A DNA stretch of 64,000 bases from Saccharobesus litoralis (lineage in GTDB: Bacteria; Pseudomonadota; Gammaproteobacteria; Enterobacterales; Alteromonadaceae): contig NZ_CP026604.1 in NCBI RefSeq assembly GCF_003063625.1, forward strand, positions 124,001 through 188,000. The letters run 5' to 3'. A program made the translations under genes and the position numbers. The stretch's first letter is position 1. Each line of letters begins with the position of its first letter. The notes below the pieces were generated by a model. It was not told where the DNA came from. It saw only the letters and a list, made by a program, of their open reading frames with translations, and made no database searches. Positions 8,958 through 17,231 of this stretch are shown here, piece by piece.

Positions 8958-9188
8958 TAACCTCAACTCTGGATAATAAATCCGTTTCTGGAGGCTATTT
9001 GAACCAATAACTGCGTTAAGTTTACTTGCAATAGGCTAGCTATTGACGCGTAAACTTGCCTTGTTCTTGGCTCAAATTTCTCTCCAGAAATAGAAAATAA
9101 CTATTGTATGGTTATCGGGAGTTGTTAACGGACTTAAATTGATGGTAATAATTTTTATCGTCGCAATTCTTAACCAGAGTTGAGGTTA
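8958..9188. repeat. 231-bp foldback (long imperfect inverted repeat)
   Basis: The outermost 15 bases are a perfect inverted pair: TAACCTCAACTCTGG at 8958-8972 and its complement at 9174-9188. Further in, complementary pairs continue in order: TTTCTGGAG with CTCCAGAAA, TTTGA/CCAA with TTGG/TCAAA, AAGTTTAC with GTAAACTT, and CAATAG with CTATTG, centred near 9035. Single-stranded DNA or RNA would fold into one long, bulged hairpin. The right arm runs to 9 bases before the possible ATG at 9197 and contains its TGAGGT ribosome-binding-like sequence. It could be a fourth small mobile element or a 5' leader. Confidence 0.75.
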
Positions 9189-9211
9189 AATAGATTATGA
9201 GGCAAGCTTCC

Positions 9212-9868
9212 ATGAAAAAAATCTCACTTTTATCCTTTCTTTTTGTTGCTTTGAGCCTGTTTGTTAGCGTTTTTGCTAGCGCGCAAAACCTTGATGCAAA
9301 TGCTAATTACTATATTCGAGGCAATAATGTAGGCCCATGGCAATTTGCTTTGCAGTTTGGTCAAGTCGAGTTGCAAGACAAAAATGCCAAAACGGCTAAA
9401 GGTAGTTTGATAGCTAAACCGGCTAAAAAAAACAGTATTGGCGATGCTTTGCGTTTAACCTGGAACCCCAAAGGCATTAAAAATGAGTGGGGATCAGAAA
9501 ACAAAAACGTATTAACTGCAACGTTAACCAATTCGCAGTGGCACACTGACTTGAGCAGTGTGGTTAATGGTGCTGCCTTGTCTTTTGATATTCGTGTAAT
9601 TAAACCACCTAAAAAAGTGGTGGAGTTAACAATGGAAAGTGCATGGAACTGGCAGCAGCGCAGCACAATACCATTGAAAAATGTATTGCGTCGTTTACCT
9701 AAGAAAAAATGGACAACGGTACCTATCCCTCTTAAATGTTTTGACAACGGTAAGCTCGACTTTTCAAAAATAACCACGAGTTTTATGCTTTATTCACAAG
9801 GTAAAATGGATATCGAAATCGGTGATATTCGTTTAACCGCGTTTCCTGCTGATAAAGTAAAATGTTAA
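9212..9868 (+). CDS. Secreted stand-alone Exop_C-like carbohydrate-associated domain protein
   Basis: 218 residues from this start (223 if ATG 9197 is used). The signal peptide MKKISLLSFLFVALSLFVSV ends near FASAQ. The mature protein matches the C-terminal galactose-binding-like domain that usually ends GH3 exo-beta-glucosidases of the ExoP type: VGPWQFALQFGQVEL at the front, the SFDIRV/VELTMES core, and WTTVPIPLKCFDNGKLDF near the end. In those enzymes the domain is fused to catalytic domains; here it is alone. I chose ATG 9212 because GAGG lies 9 bases upstream and the signal peptide begins MKK. It may help bind glycans at the surface, but no catalytic residues are recognisable. A long foldback lies immediately upstream. 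Confidence 0.75.
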   Translation: MKKISLLSFLFVALSLFVSVFASAQNLDANANYYIRGNNVGPWQFALQFGQVELQDKNAKTAKGSLIAKPAKKNSIGDALRLTWNPKGIKNEWGSENKNVLTATLTNSQWHTDLSSVVNGAALSFDIRVIKPPKKVVELTMESAWNWQQRSTIPLKNVLRRLPKKKWTTVPIPLKCFDNGKLDFSKITTSFMLYSQGKMDIEIGDIRLTAFPADKVKC

Positions 9869-10040
9869 CTTAGGTTGATAATTAGGTTTATTACTTCGCC
9901 GAATTTGTTGCATATAAAGCGGAAAATGCGCTAATTGCGAGTGTCTAGTTTAAATATAATGCTTGCAATTATTTGCTGTCGTATCGAATGCAACAGATAG
10001 CCTGTTTATGAGTTAAATAATTTTTATTTGACTCAACTTA

Positions 10041-10107
10041 TTAGGGTTTTACGTCGAGGGTAAAACCTTAATCTTTACGGTTCGTGGACAATCACGAACC
10101 ATTTTTT
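10041..10107 (+). terminator. Tandem hairpins ending in a strong rho-independent terminator
   Basis: The first hairpin is a TTAGGGTTTTAC-like stem pairing with GTAAAACC at about 10041-10071. The second has a perfect stem GGTTCGTG/CACGAACC (10079-10086, 10093-10100) followed by a run of six T. They lie about 170-240 bases after the Exop_C gene, so its transcript may carry a long 3' region. Confidence 0.8.
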
Positions 10108-10182
10108 CTATTGTTATTTATATTTTTTAATCCTTTTTCTTTTTTCAATTATCTTCTTGATTCAATCTTACGCATTCTAATT

Positions 10183-10432
10183 AGTACTATTCCAATTTAG
10201 TTTTGATTAATTGACATTACTCTGCAGATCGAGGCTCGCTCAAAGCGCTTACTTTCGGTGCCTCGACAAAGGTTGCAGATATTAGGCGATGTGGCAGCTG
10301 GAAACCACGCTTGTAGCAGCATTGCTGCTATTGTCGAAATAAATTTCGACCTACACTGGTTTGATTTTTCTACTCATGCTAAGCATCCAACTGATCATTT
10401 CTTTATTGAAAAAGGACTGTGTTTAAAGAATA
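10183..10432 (-). mobile_element. MITE-3 copy 1 (degenerate)
   Basis: The left side, AGTACTATTCC followed by AATTTAGTTTTGATTAATTG, and the right side, AACTGATCATTTCTTTATTG, match the two ends of the element seen at 38481-38694 and 62906-63180. The interior includes the shared core GTCGAAATAAATTTCGACC and the palindrome AGCAGCATTGCTGCT, inverted relative to the 63-kb copy. A 65-codon frame here is just the element read through. It occupies most of the 650-base gap before the GH2 gene. Confidence 0.65.
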
Positions 10433-10517
10433 CACAAAACAAAAATTCAATTTGAAAACTGACATGTTCATTTTTGTTTGATATTGTTAATGTGTATTTG
10501 ATTTTTTCTTTCTGTAT

Positions 10518-13112
10518 ATGAATATTTATTGCGCTGGTTATAAAATTGTCCAATTCGTTTTGATTTTTGCTTTTTTAATCACTTCTTGTGGTGAAAACCC
10601 AAAGCCAGAACCTGATATTAACCAACCCGCCGTCGCTGCAGGTAAGACTAAGCAACGAGAAGTCGATTTTAATTTTGGTTGGAAATTTATTTTAGCAGAT
10701 GAAGAGAACGCCCAATCTGTTACCTATAAGGATGATCATTGGCAAGCTATTAGATTGCCACATGACTGGAGTATTGAACTAGCGTATACCCAACAACAAA
10801 CCGCAGGTGCAACAGGGTATTTGCCAGGTGGTATAGGTTGGTATCGTAAACAGTTTAAAACACCTAAAAGTGACATGAGTCAAATCCTGTTTGATGGCAT
10901 TTATAACCACTCCAAGGTTTGGATTAATGGTCATTTACTCGGATATCGCCCTTATGGTTATGTGCCGTTTCACTATGATTTGACTCCTTATTTATATCGA
11001 GATGGGCGCATTAATACGCTAGCTGTGCGGGTTGATCGTAGTCGTTACGTCGATTCACGTTGGTATACAGGCTCGGGTATATACCGCAATGTGAAACTAA
11101 TTAATACCGATAAAATTCATGTTCCGATTTGGGGGCAATATGTGACGACACCGCACATCGATAACACGGATGCTCAAGTGCAGGTACAAACTGAACTCAA
11201 AAATTCATTAAATAAGTCAGTCGAAATAGACGCGATTACTGATATTCAGGAATTATCTGGGCAAGTTATTACAAGCCGTAAAACTACAGCGACGCTAGAC
11301 GCGAATCAAATGACAGTTGTAAAGCATCATTTGAATATTAATCATCCTAAACTGTGGGACGTTAATAATCCTAACTTGTATTTGGCTACTACTCGTTTTT
11401 TACACAAAGGTAAACTAGTTGACCAAATCACAACGCGCTTCGGCATTCGCAGTTTTCGAAATGATCCGGCACAAGGCTTTTTCTTAAATGGACAGCCATT
11501 AAAAATTAAAGGGGTTAATTTACATCATGATGGCGGATTAGTTGGCGCTGCTGTACCTAAAGGCGTATGGCAACGACGATTAACCACTCTGAAGCAAGCT
11601 GGTGTTAATGCCATTCGTACCGCACACAACGCTCCGTCGCAAGCGTTTCTTGAACTTTGTGATGAAATGGGTTTTTTAGTTCAAAATGAAATATTTGATG
11701 AATGGGACAACCCCAAAGATAAACGTAAAAATTTCAATTTGTCAGGCGCTAGCGATTATGTATCACAAAGCTATAGCGACTATTTTGCTGAATGGGCTGA
11801 GCAAGATTTAAAAAATACACTTAAACGTGATCGTAATCATACGTCAATTTTTCAATGGAGTATTGGTAATGAGATCGAATGGACTTATCCTCGTTATACC
11901 AGTTCAACGGGGTATTGGGATAAAGATAAGCCGCATGGGGTTAATTATTATTGGACAGCTCCTTATCGTACACCAGAACAAATTAAAACCATTTTACAAA
12001 GCAAACCGATAAAAGGTGCTGAATTGGCTAAAACGGCACAAAACTTGGCTAAATGGGTGCGAGAAATGGATGAGACTAGAGTGGTTACCGCTAATCTTGT
12101 TGTGCCGTCTGTTAGTCAATTGACGGGGTATGGACAAGCCTTAGATGTCATTGGTTATAGTTATCGACAAGCAGTTTATGAATATGGCCGCAAACACTTT
12201 CCAGATAAAATGATTTTAGGCACGGAAAACTGGGTGCAATGGCACGAATGGCTGCAAGTTCTCAATAAAAACTATATTGCGGGTATTTTTGTTTGGACTG
12301 GGATCAATTATTTGGGTGAATCTAATGGTCGTTGGCCTAAAAAAGGTTCGGGCTCAGGCATGTTAGATTTTGCTGGGTTTACTAAACCGAGTTATCACAT
12401 GATGAAAACGGTTTGGAGTGATGAACCGCACATTTATGTGACGACTATCCCCATGGCAGACTCTGAGTATAAAGTCGAGAATGACAAAATAGTTGAAAAA
12501 GTCAAAGACAGTTGGAAGCGAGAAAAATGGGGTTGGCGCGAGGTAAACCAACATTGGAATTATGCTGAACCAGAACTCATATCGGTCGAGGTCTATACCA
12601 ATGTCGAGCAAATTGAGTTGTTTTTAAATGGTAAAAGCTTAGGTGTACGCCATTTAGCAGATAACGCTGACCGTATTTTAAAGTGGGCTGTTCCTTACCA
12701 AAAAGGCGAGCTAGTTGCACGTGGAAAGGTTGACGGCAAACCGATTGAATATCTCGTTCGTACTGCGGCTAAACCTGCCGCTATTAAGTTATCTGTAGAT
12801 AAGTCTGAGATAGTCGCGGATCGATACGATGTTGCCCATATCACCGCTCAAGTTGTTGATGAAAATGGTATTCCAGTTCAACACCAAGAAACGCAATTAC
12901 AATTTAGTTTAAGTGAACAGCTTCGTTTGTTAGGTGTTGATAATGGCGCCAGTGACAATATTCAGAAGCACTTAAATACCCAGATCACAACGCACAAGGG
13001 TAAGGCGTTGTTGATAGTGCAAAGTAAACAGCAGACTGGGGTAGGGATAATTAAAGCACAAGCTGAAGGTTTATTAGCCGACAAAATATCATTCGAGCTT
13101 AAAGACGAGTAA
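10518..13112 (+). CDS. GH2 beta-galactosidase-like lipoprotein
   Basis: 864 residues. A lipoprotein signal ends in lipobox ITSC at about residue 24, so it is probably anchored to the outer membrane or periplasmic face. GH2 domains run in order: sugar-binding jelly roll (~50-210, GGIGWYRKQF), Ig-like (~215-320), TIM barrel (~325-640), a DUF4982-like Ig domain (~685-750, VEQIELFLNGKSLG) and a C-terminal Ig/invasin-like domain (~755-860). The acid/base glutamate is probably E452 in IGNEIEW and the nucleophile E570 in ILGTENW. This architecture is common in polysaccharide-utilisation beta-galactosidases, which remove galactose from galactan oligosaccharides. A terminator follows directly, so the gene appears monocistronic. 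Confidence 0.9.
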   Translation: MNIYCAGYKIVQFVLIFAFLITSCGENPKPEPDINQPAVAAGKTKQREVDFNFGWKFILADEENAQSVTYKDDHWQAIRLPHDWSIELAYTQQQTAGATGYLPGGIGWYRKQFKTPKSDMSQILFDGIYNHSKVWINGHLLGYRPYGYVPFHYDLTPYLYRDGRINTLAVRVDRSRYVDSRWYTGSGIYRNVKLINTDKIHVPIWGQYVTTPHIDNTDAQVQVQTELKNSLNKSVEIDAITDIQELSGQVITSRKTTATLDANQMTVVKHHLNINHPKLWDVNNPNLYLATTRFLHKGKLVDQITTRFGIRSFRNDPAQGFFLNGQPLKIKGVNLHHDGGLVGAAVPKGVWQRRLTTLKQAGVNAIRTAHNAPSQAFLELCDEMGFLVQNEIFDEWDNPKDKRKNFNLSGASDYVSQSYSDYFAEWAEQDLKNTLKRDRNHTSIFQWSIGNEIEWTYPRYTSSTGYWDKDKPHGVNYYWTAPYRTPEQIKTILQSKPIKGAELAKTAQNLAKWVREMDETRVVTANLVVPSVSQLTGYGQALDVIGYSYRQAVYEYGRKHFPDKMILGTENWVQWHEWLQVLNKNYIAGIFVWTGINYLGESNGRWPKKGSGSGMLDFAGFTKPSYHMMKTVWSDEPHIYVTTIPMADSEYKVENDKIVEKVKDSWKREKWGWREVNQHWNYAEPELISVEVYTNVEQIELFLNGKSLGVRHLADNADRILKWAVPYQKGELVARGKVDGKPIEYLVRTAAKPAAIKLSVDKSEIVADRYDVAHITAQVVDENGIPVQHQETQLQFSLSEQLRLLGVDNGASDNIQKHLNTQITTHKGKALLIVQSKQQTGVGIIKAQAEGLLADKISFELKDE

Positions 13113-13123
13113 ACATAAACATT

Positions 13124-13151
13124 AAGCAAGGTGCGTAAGAGCCTTGCTTTT
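13124..13151 (+). terminator. Rho-independent terminator after GH2 gene
   Basis: Stem AAGCAAGG / CCTTGCTT with a 10-base loop and four T at the end, 12 bases after the GH2 stop. Confidence 0.85.
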
Positions 13152-13240
13152 GCCATCATATGCACACCATAATTACGTCTTTACCGACAAAATCTGATTT
13201 TTTACTTTTGCCGAACCGACAGCTAACTTTCTATCACTTT

Positions 13241-14107
13241 ATGCGTTTTGCTTGTTTGTTTTTTACAATGAGCTTTAGCGTATTTGCTAACGTAGAACCA
13301 AGTCACTATAAATTGGCTGAGCAATCTTTTAATGGCGAGCAAGGGTTTATCGAAGTCAGGGCCAAAGTCAACGATGTTGCGGTTAACGCTATTCTTGATA
13401 CAGGAGCAGCTGCGCATGTGATGAGTCAAGGTTTAGTCGATAAACTCAATATTCAGGTTAGTCAATCCACTAAGGCTAAAGTGAAAGGTGTTGTACACAC
13501 TGCATCCCTGCCTTTTGTTAATGGCGTTAGCATTGAATTATTAGGGCAAAGTGCTCAGTACAATCAGGTCATTGTCGCGCCCAATTTACCTTTTGACTTA
13601 ATTATTGGCCTGCCTTTTCTGGTCAATAAGCGTGTACAAATTAATTACCCTAAGCAAAGTATTAGTTTGCTTAATCCACATTCAGGTATTTTGCTGCAAG
13701 TTGCTAATTTACGATTTAAGCGAAAAAATAATCTTTTGTTGATTAATACCCAAATTAAAGACGTAGAGTTAAATTTAGTCTTGGATACAGGTAATAGCGC
13801 AGGAGTATTACTTAATCGAGATATAGCCGTTCAACATAATTGGGTACAGCAATATCGGCAAAAAGCGGGCAGTATTCGAGGTGTTTTTATGCAAGCTGTG
13901 TCGACTAGTGTGTTAACCGTGCCAAGAGCACGTATTGGCCCAATTAAACTAACTAATGCCATAGTTGAAGTGCCAGAACAATCACATACCTTGTCAAACT
14001 TAAATCGTGGCTATCATGGTGATGGTTTGATTGGCAATACCATGCTCAATAATTTTATTTTAACTATTGATTATGACAATGCGATTGGTCATGTGTTTGT
14101 CCCTTAG
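13241..14107 (+). CDS. Periplasmic retropepsin-like aspartic protease with two DTG motifs
   Basis: 288 residues from ATG 13241 (the frame is open from ATG 13160, which would place 27 extra residues before the signal peptide). The signal peptide is MRFACLFFTMSFSVFA. Two homologous aspartic-protease half-domains follow: AILDTGAAAHVMSQGL near residue 50 and LVLDTGNSAGVLLNR near residue 185, each followed by a hydrophobic flap/LIG region (LIIGLPFL, DGLIGNTML). Bacterial retropepsin-like proteins usually have one DTG and dimerise; two in one chain give a pepsin-like single-chain arrangement. Substrate unknown. It is expected in the periplasm. Confidence 0.8.
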   Translation: MRFACLFFTMSFSVFANVEPSHYKLAEQSFNGEQGFIEVRAKVNDVAVNAILDTGAAAHVMSQGLVDKLNIQVSQSTKAKVKGVVHTASLPFVNGVSIELLGQSAQYNQVIVAPNLPFDLIIGLPFLVNKRVQINYPKQSISLLNPHSGILLQVANLRFKRKNNLLLINTQIKDVELNLVLDTGNSAGVLLNRDIAVQHNWVQQYRQKAGSIRGVFMQAVSTSVLTVPRARIGPIKLTNAIVEVPEQSHTLSNLNRGYHGDGLIGNTMLNNFILTIDYDNAIGHVFVP

Positions 14108-14278
14108 GGGATGTAGATTTAATTAGCTGTGGCCTTAATTCTCCTTAGTCTTAAGAAAGGAGATAAATTCAAAAGTAAAGTTGCAACGTTAATAAACAAT
14201 GGTGTAGATCAATAATAAAAACCACCTTTTCAATTATTATTTTGTCGTGAGTTTCAATATGAGTTGTTTGAACGCGCT

Positions 14279-15814
14279 ATGTCAAAATCGGAAGGAATGG
14301 CTGCTAGCCACATTATTTTTGTTAGTGATACACAAGGCCAATTGCGTTATGTTTCGCAAAATTTTGTATCGCTAACTGGGAAAGCCCAACAAAGCTTAAT
14401 TGGTGAAAGTTGGCAAAATTTACTGGTGGCAGATGTGCCTGAACTAGTAAAGCAAGAAATTAAACAAACGTTAGAGGCCGGCTTATCTTGGCAAGGTGTT
14501 ATTGCGTTTAAATCTGCTCAATCTAGTCGTATATGGCTAAATGTTTTTATTACGCCAGAATATAAACAAGGGCAAAGAGTTGGTTTTCAATTTATTTGTA
14601 CCTTGGCTAAAGATAATATTACTTCTCGTGCAGAAAAAACTTATAGGGCATTAAACAAAAGAGAGTATTGGGCAACGTTTGAACTATCCACTTTTAGTAA
14701 ACTCTTTTTGTTGATAACGATCACCTTAATTGCCCAAGGCTTTATCTTTTGGCAAATGGGGTGGATTGTTTCCTTTATTGTTGCGATTAGCTCGGTTACA
14801 CCTATCGTAATATTTTGGCAAGATATAGTGCCAACCGCTAAACGTGCACAGCAATTACAAACCGTGTTTGATTCAGTATCGCGAAAAATTGCTTTTGGTA
14901 AGGGAACAGCAAGTGTATTCGATTTTAATTTTTGTTTAATTAAAACTAAAATACGAGCCATTCTTGAGCGAACACTAGAAGCCGCCCAACCAATCGAAAA
15001 AGTGTTGTTAAGTGTCAAATCAGGCATCCATCAAACTCGAGAAAATCTTGACTTGCAACGTAATGATATTCAACAGCTTGGGGTAGCCATGGGGCAGATG
15101 CAAGCATCTACGAATGAAATAGCCATTAATACCGTCAACGCAGCCCAAAACTTAAACCAAACGTTGAGTCAATGTCAGCGTGCTCAACAAGAGATCTTTC
15201 ATACAACGACCAAAATTCAAGCGTTAGCCAAAGAGGTTGATGCAGCGTCAAACGCTGCAGATAGTTTGACAGCTTCTGCAAATAGCGTAGGGGAGTTAAT
15301 GGAGGACATTCAGTCGATTGCCGATCAAACTAATTTATTGGCGCTTAATGCTGCAATTGAAGCCGCACGAGCCGGTGAGCATGGCCGTGGTTTTGCCGTA
15401 GTCGCAGACGAAGTGCGTAATTTATCGTCTCGAACTCAAGAGTCGGCAAAGGATATCCATCAGCGACTATCGACTATGTTAACGACAATTGCTCAGTGGG
15501 TTGAGTTAATGGCACAAAATAAACAACAAGCCAATCATTGTGTAGAAAGCGCTGAAACATCCAATAATGAAATAGCCAGTGTGGTTAATAAAATTCAAAG
15601 TGTAACAGATAGCGCCAATCAAATTGCAACAGCGGCAGAAGAGCAGAGCGTTGTTAGCGGCGAGATTAACACTCGAATAATTCAAGTCGACAGTGCGGTT
15701 TCACAAACATGGCAAAATATGGATAGTGTTAGTGAACAAATGCAAACGTTAGCGTTAGCCGTGGATAATATCACTGGGGTGGTAAAGACGTTTGTACCGG
15801 AAAAAATCTCATAG
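14279..15814 (+). CDS. Methyl-accepting chemotaxis protein with N-terminal PAS domain (Aer-like)
   Basis: 511 residues. An N-terminal PAS domain (~10-115: [19 protein letters not shown]...GYxFIC-like end) is followed by two adjacent membrane helices (~140-185, [15 protein letters not shown] and [17 protein letters not shown]), then a cytoplasmic signalling domain with the highly conserved hairpin tip [20 protein letters not shown] and [15 protein letters not shown]. This is the layout of Aer-type energy-taxis receptors, in which a cytoplasmic PAS domain senses redox or oxygen state. Whether a flavin is bound cannot be judged. TTG at 14264 would add five residues; no clear ribosome-binding site decides the start. 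Confidence 0.9.
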   Translation: MSKSEGMAASHIIFVSDTQGQLRYVSQNFVSLTGKAQQSLIGESWQNLLVADVPELVKQEIKQTLEAGLSWQGVIAFKSAQSSRIWLNVFITPEYKQGQRVGFQFICTLAKDNITSRAEKTYRALNKREYWATFELSTFSKLFLLITITLIAQGFIFWQMGWIVSFIVAISSVTPIVIFWQDIVPTAKRAQQLQTVFDSVSRKIAFGKGTASVFDFNFCLIKTKIRAILERTLEAAQPIEKVLLSVKSGIHQTRENLDLQRNDIQQLGVAMGQMQASTNEIAINTVNAAQNLNQTLSQCQRAQQEIFHTTTKIQALAKEVDAASNAADSLTASANSVGELMEDIQSIADQTNLLALNAAIEAARAGEHGRGFAVVADEVRNLSSRTQESAKDIHQRLSTMLTTIAQWVELMAQNKQQANHCVESAETSNNEIASVVNKIQSVTDSANQIATAAEEQSVVSGEINTRIIQVDSAVSQTWQNMDSVSEQMQTLALAVDNITGVVKTFVPEKIS

Positions 15815-15819
15815 ATTGT

Positions 15820-15849
15820 AGAAACCCAATAAAAGAGAGGGAGGTTTCT
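15820..15849 (+). terminator. Terminator after chemoreceptor gene
   Basis: Stem AGAAACC / GGTTTCT with a 16-base loop, then TACTTTTTT, six bases after the stop codon. Confidence 0.7.
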
Positions 15850-15867
15850 TACTTTTTTGGATAGTAC

Positions 15868-16104
15868 TTAAAGCTTTTCAATTAGCCAAGTATGATTATC
15901 GATTGCGGCTTTAGAGAGCATAAATTCTATTTTGGCGGATTTTTTATCTATTTTATGTAGAAAAACCAATGAAAACTCTCCATTTTCAGTCTGGATTCGC
16001 GTCGCTATTAAATTTTTAAGTGCCTTTGCCGTGAGTGGGTTGTAAGTTGACTGGAAGTGGCCGTTGTTATTTAAAGCCAATTGAAAAAGCTGAGCATTGG
16101 TCAT
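15868..16104 (-). CDS. Small hypothetical protein (78 aa)
   Basis: No family recognised. The composition is protein-like and mixed alpha/beta, with no signal peptide or membrane segment. It begins MTNAQLFQLALNNNGHF and ends DNHTWLIEKL. It sits between the chemoreceptor terminator and the hydratase gene and is transcribed on the minus strand; no strong Shine-Dalgarno precedes the ATG. It is supported only by being an uninterrupted frame in an otherwise gene-free spot. Confidence 0.5.
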   Translation of the reverse strand: MTNAQLFQLALNNNGHFQSTYNPLTAKALKNLIATRIQTENGEFSLVFLHKIDKKSAKIEFMLSKAAIDNHTWLIEKL

Positions 16105-16189
16105 AAGAATAATGTGGGTTTAATCTATTTTTATACGTGTTTATCAATATGAAGTGGCTGTGAAAAATGAATTGCCAATTTATCTTAAA

Positions 16190-16229
16190 CCTCAGCGAGT
16201 ATTAACAGACTAGCTTTAACTTGCTGAGG
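16190..16229 (-). terminator. Hairpin after hydratase gene
   Basis: Stem CCTCAGCGAGT / ACTTGCTGAGG (one mismatch) with an 18-base loop, 19 bases past the stop of the minus-strand FAH-family gene. The tail on that strand is weakly T-rich. Confidence 0.55.
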
Positions 16230-16247
16230 CTTAAATAAATATTAAAT

Positions 16248-17003
16248 TTAAGCTTTGGCTGTAAATTGCACTTGGTATTCGCCTAAACCTTCGTAACTAA
16301 TTGTGGTTGGCTGATCAAATGCGACTTCGACGATCCCACAGAAAGAACCGGTAATAATGGCTTGACCAGCCAGCAAATCAATACCGCGTTCACTCATATA
16401 ATTGACAAACCAATACAAAGGTTTATCTGCTTGACCGTTTGGATGCACGCCTGAAAATGCTCGGTCATCACCTGGTTGATTCACTTTTATAGTCATTTCG
16501 TTAGCGTTAAATGCGGCTTGTTTGTCTAGCTCAGGACCAATAAATAGGCCTTGATTGACCATGCAATCGGCAAGTTTTTCAAAATAGTCTGCTTGGCTAT
16601 CTGTGGCATATCTGGCTTGCATAAGCTCTAGTGCCATATGGGTTGAACTGATCGCTTCTTTGATTTCGCTTTCGCTATACCCACCTTCTTTTGCCGGTAA
16701 GTCTTTACCGAGAATAAAGGTGATTTCAGGCTCTAAGCGCGCACAATCATTGTCAGCAAATAATTCACAAGAAGCGCCGCTTTGTTTGCTGTTTTCAAAT
16801 ATTGGCGCTGCAATGACTTTCCCTTCTGCAGGAGGGAGTAAGCATTTCCAACCACCCACTTTAAGCTGTTGACTCATTTCGGCGTGGATAGCAAAAACAT
16901 CATCCAAAGATGTAGGGCGAATTGATTCATCTAGCCTAGGCGCTTTTGTTCCGGCAACGCGGCGACTTAATAATTCGTTTGCTGCTTGAAGAGGATTACT
17001 CAT
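16248..17003 (-). CDS. FAH-superfamily 2-keto-4-pentenoate hydratase-like protein
   Basis: 251 residues, the usual length for MhpD/hydratase-type members of the fumarylacetoacetate hydrolase superfamily. The metal-binding region is RLEPEITFILGKDLPA near residue 90, and the C-terminal half has the conserved GQAIITGSFCGIVEV core. The N-terminus (AANELLSRRVAGTKAPRLDE) also fits hydratases. Relatives add water to 2-hydroxypenta-2,4-dienoate-type acids or act on 2-keto-3-deoxy acids. The actual substrate is unclear because no aromatic-degradation genes are adjacent; a role in sugar-acid breakdown is possible but unsupported. It stands alone on the minus strand. Confidence 0.82.
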   Translation of the reverse strand: MSNPLQAANELLSRRVAGTKAPRLDESIRPTSLDDVFAIHAEMSQQLKVGGWKCLLPPAEGKVIAAPIFENSKQSGASCELFADNDCARLEPEITFILGKDLPAKEGGYSESEIKEAISSTHMALELMQARYATDSQADYFEKLADCMVNQGLFIGPELDKQAAFNANEMTIKVNQPGDDRAFSGVHPNGQADKPLYWFVNYMSERGIDLLAGQAIITGSFCGIVEVAFDQPTTISYEGLGEYQVQFTAKA

Positions 17004-17231
17004 GAGATTCCTGTTTAGTCATTTTTGCAATTATTGTATTCGTTTTTTACAGGAAGTGAATTTACAATTTTGTTTTACCTTATTTCACTTTTTGTAAATA
17101 CCAATATTCACTGGATTTTGACAAACCTAAGCCATGAATTAATTTCATCTAAATTAAATGAGAAATGAGTGGTTTAGTTGCAACGCAAGGCCTATAATTC
17201 GCAGCAATTCAATATTACTAGGGAAGGTAAA

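Noticed and set aside
8958-9188. Retron or group II intron RNA
   Set aside because: No reverse transcriptase or intron-encoded protein is nearby; only simple foldback structure is visible.
10258-10455. 65-codon plus-strand frame
   Set aside because: It lies entirely within MITE-3 copy 1 and reads across palindromic repeat sequence; no protein-like features or ribosome-binding site.
17178-17231. Upstream start for the subtilase
   Set aside because: GGGAAGG immediately before ATG 17232 and the signal peptide starting there fix the later start.
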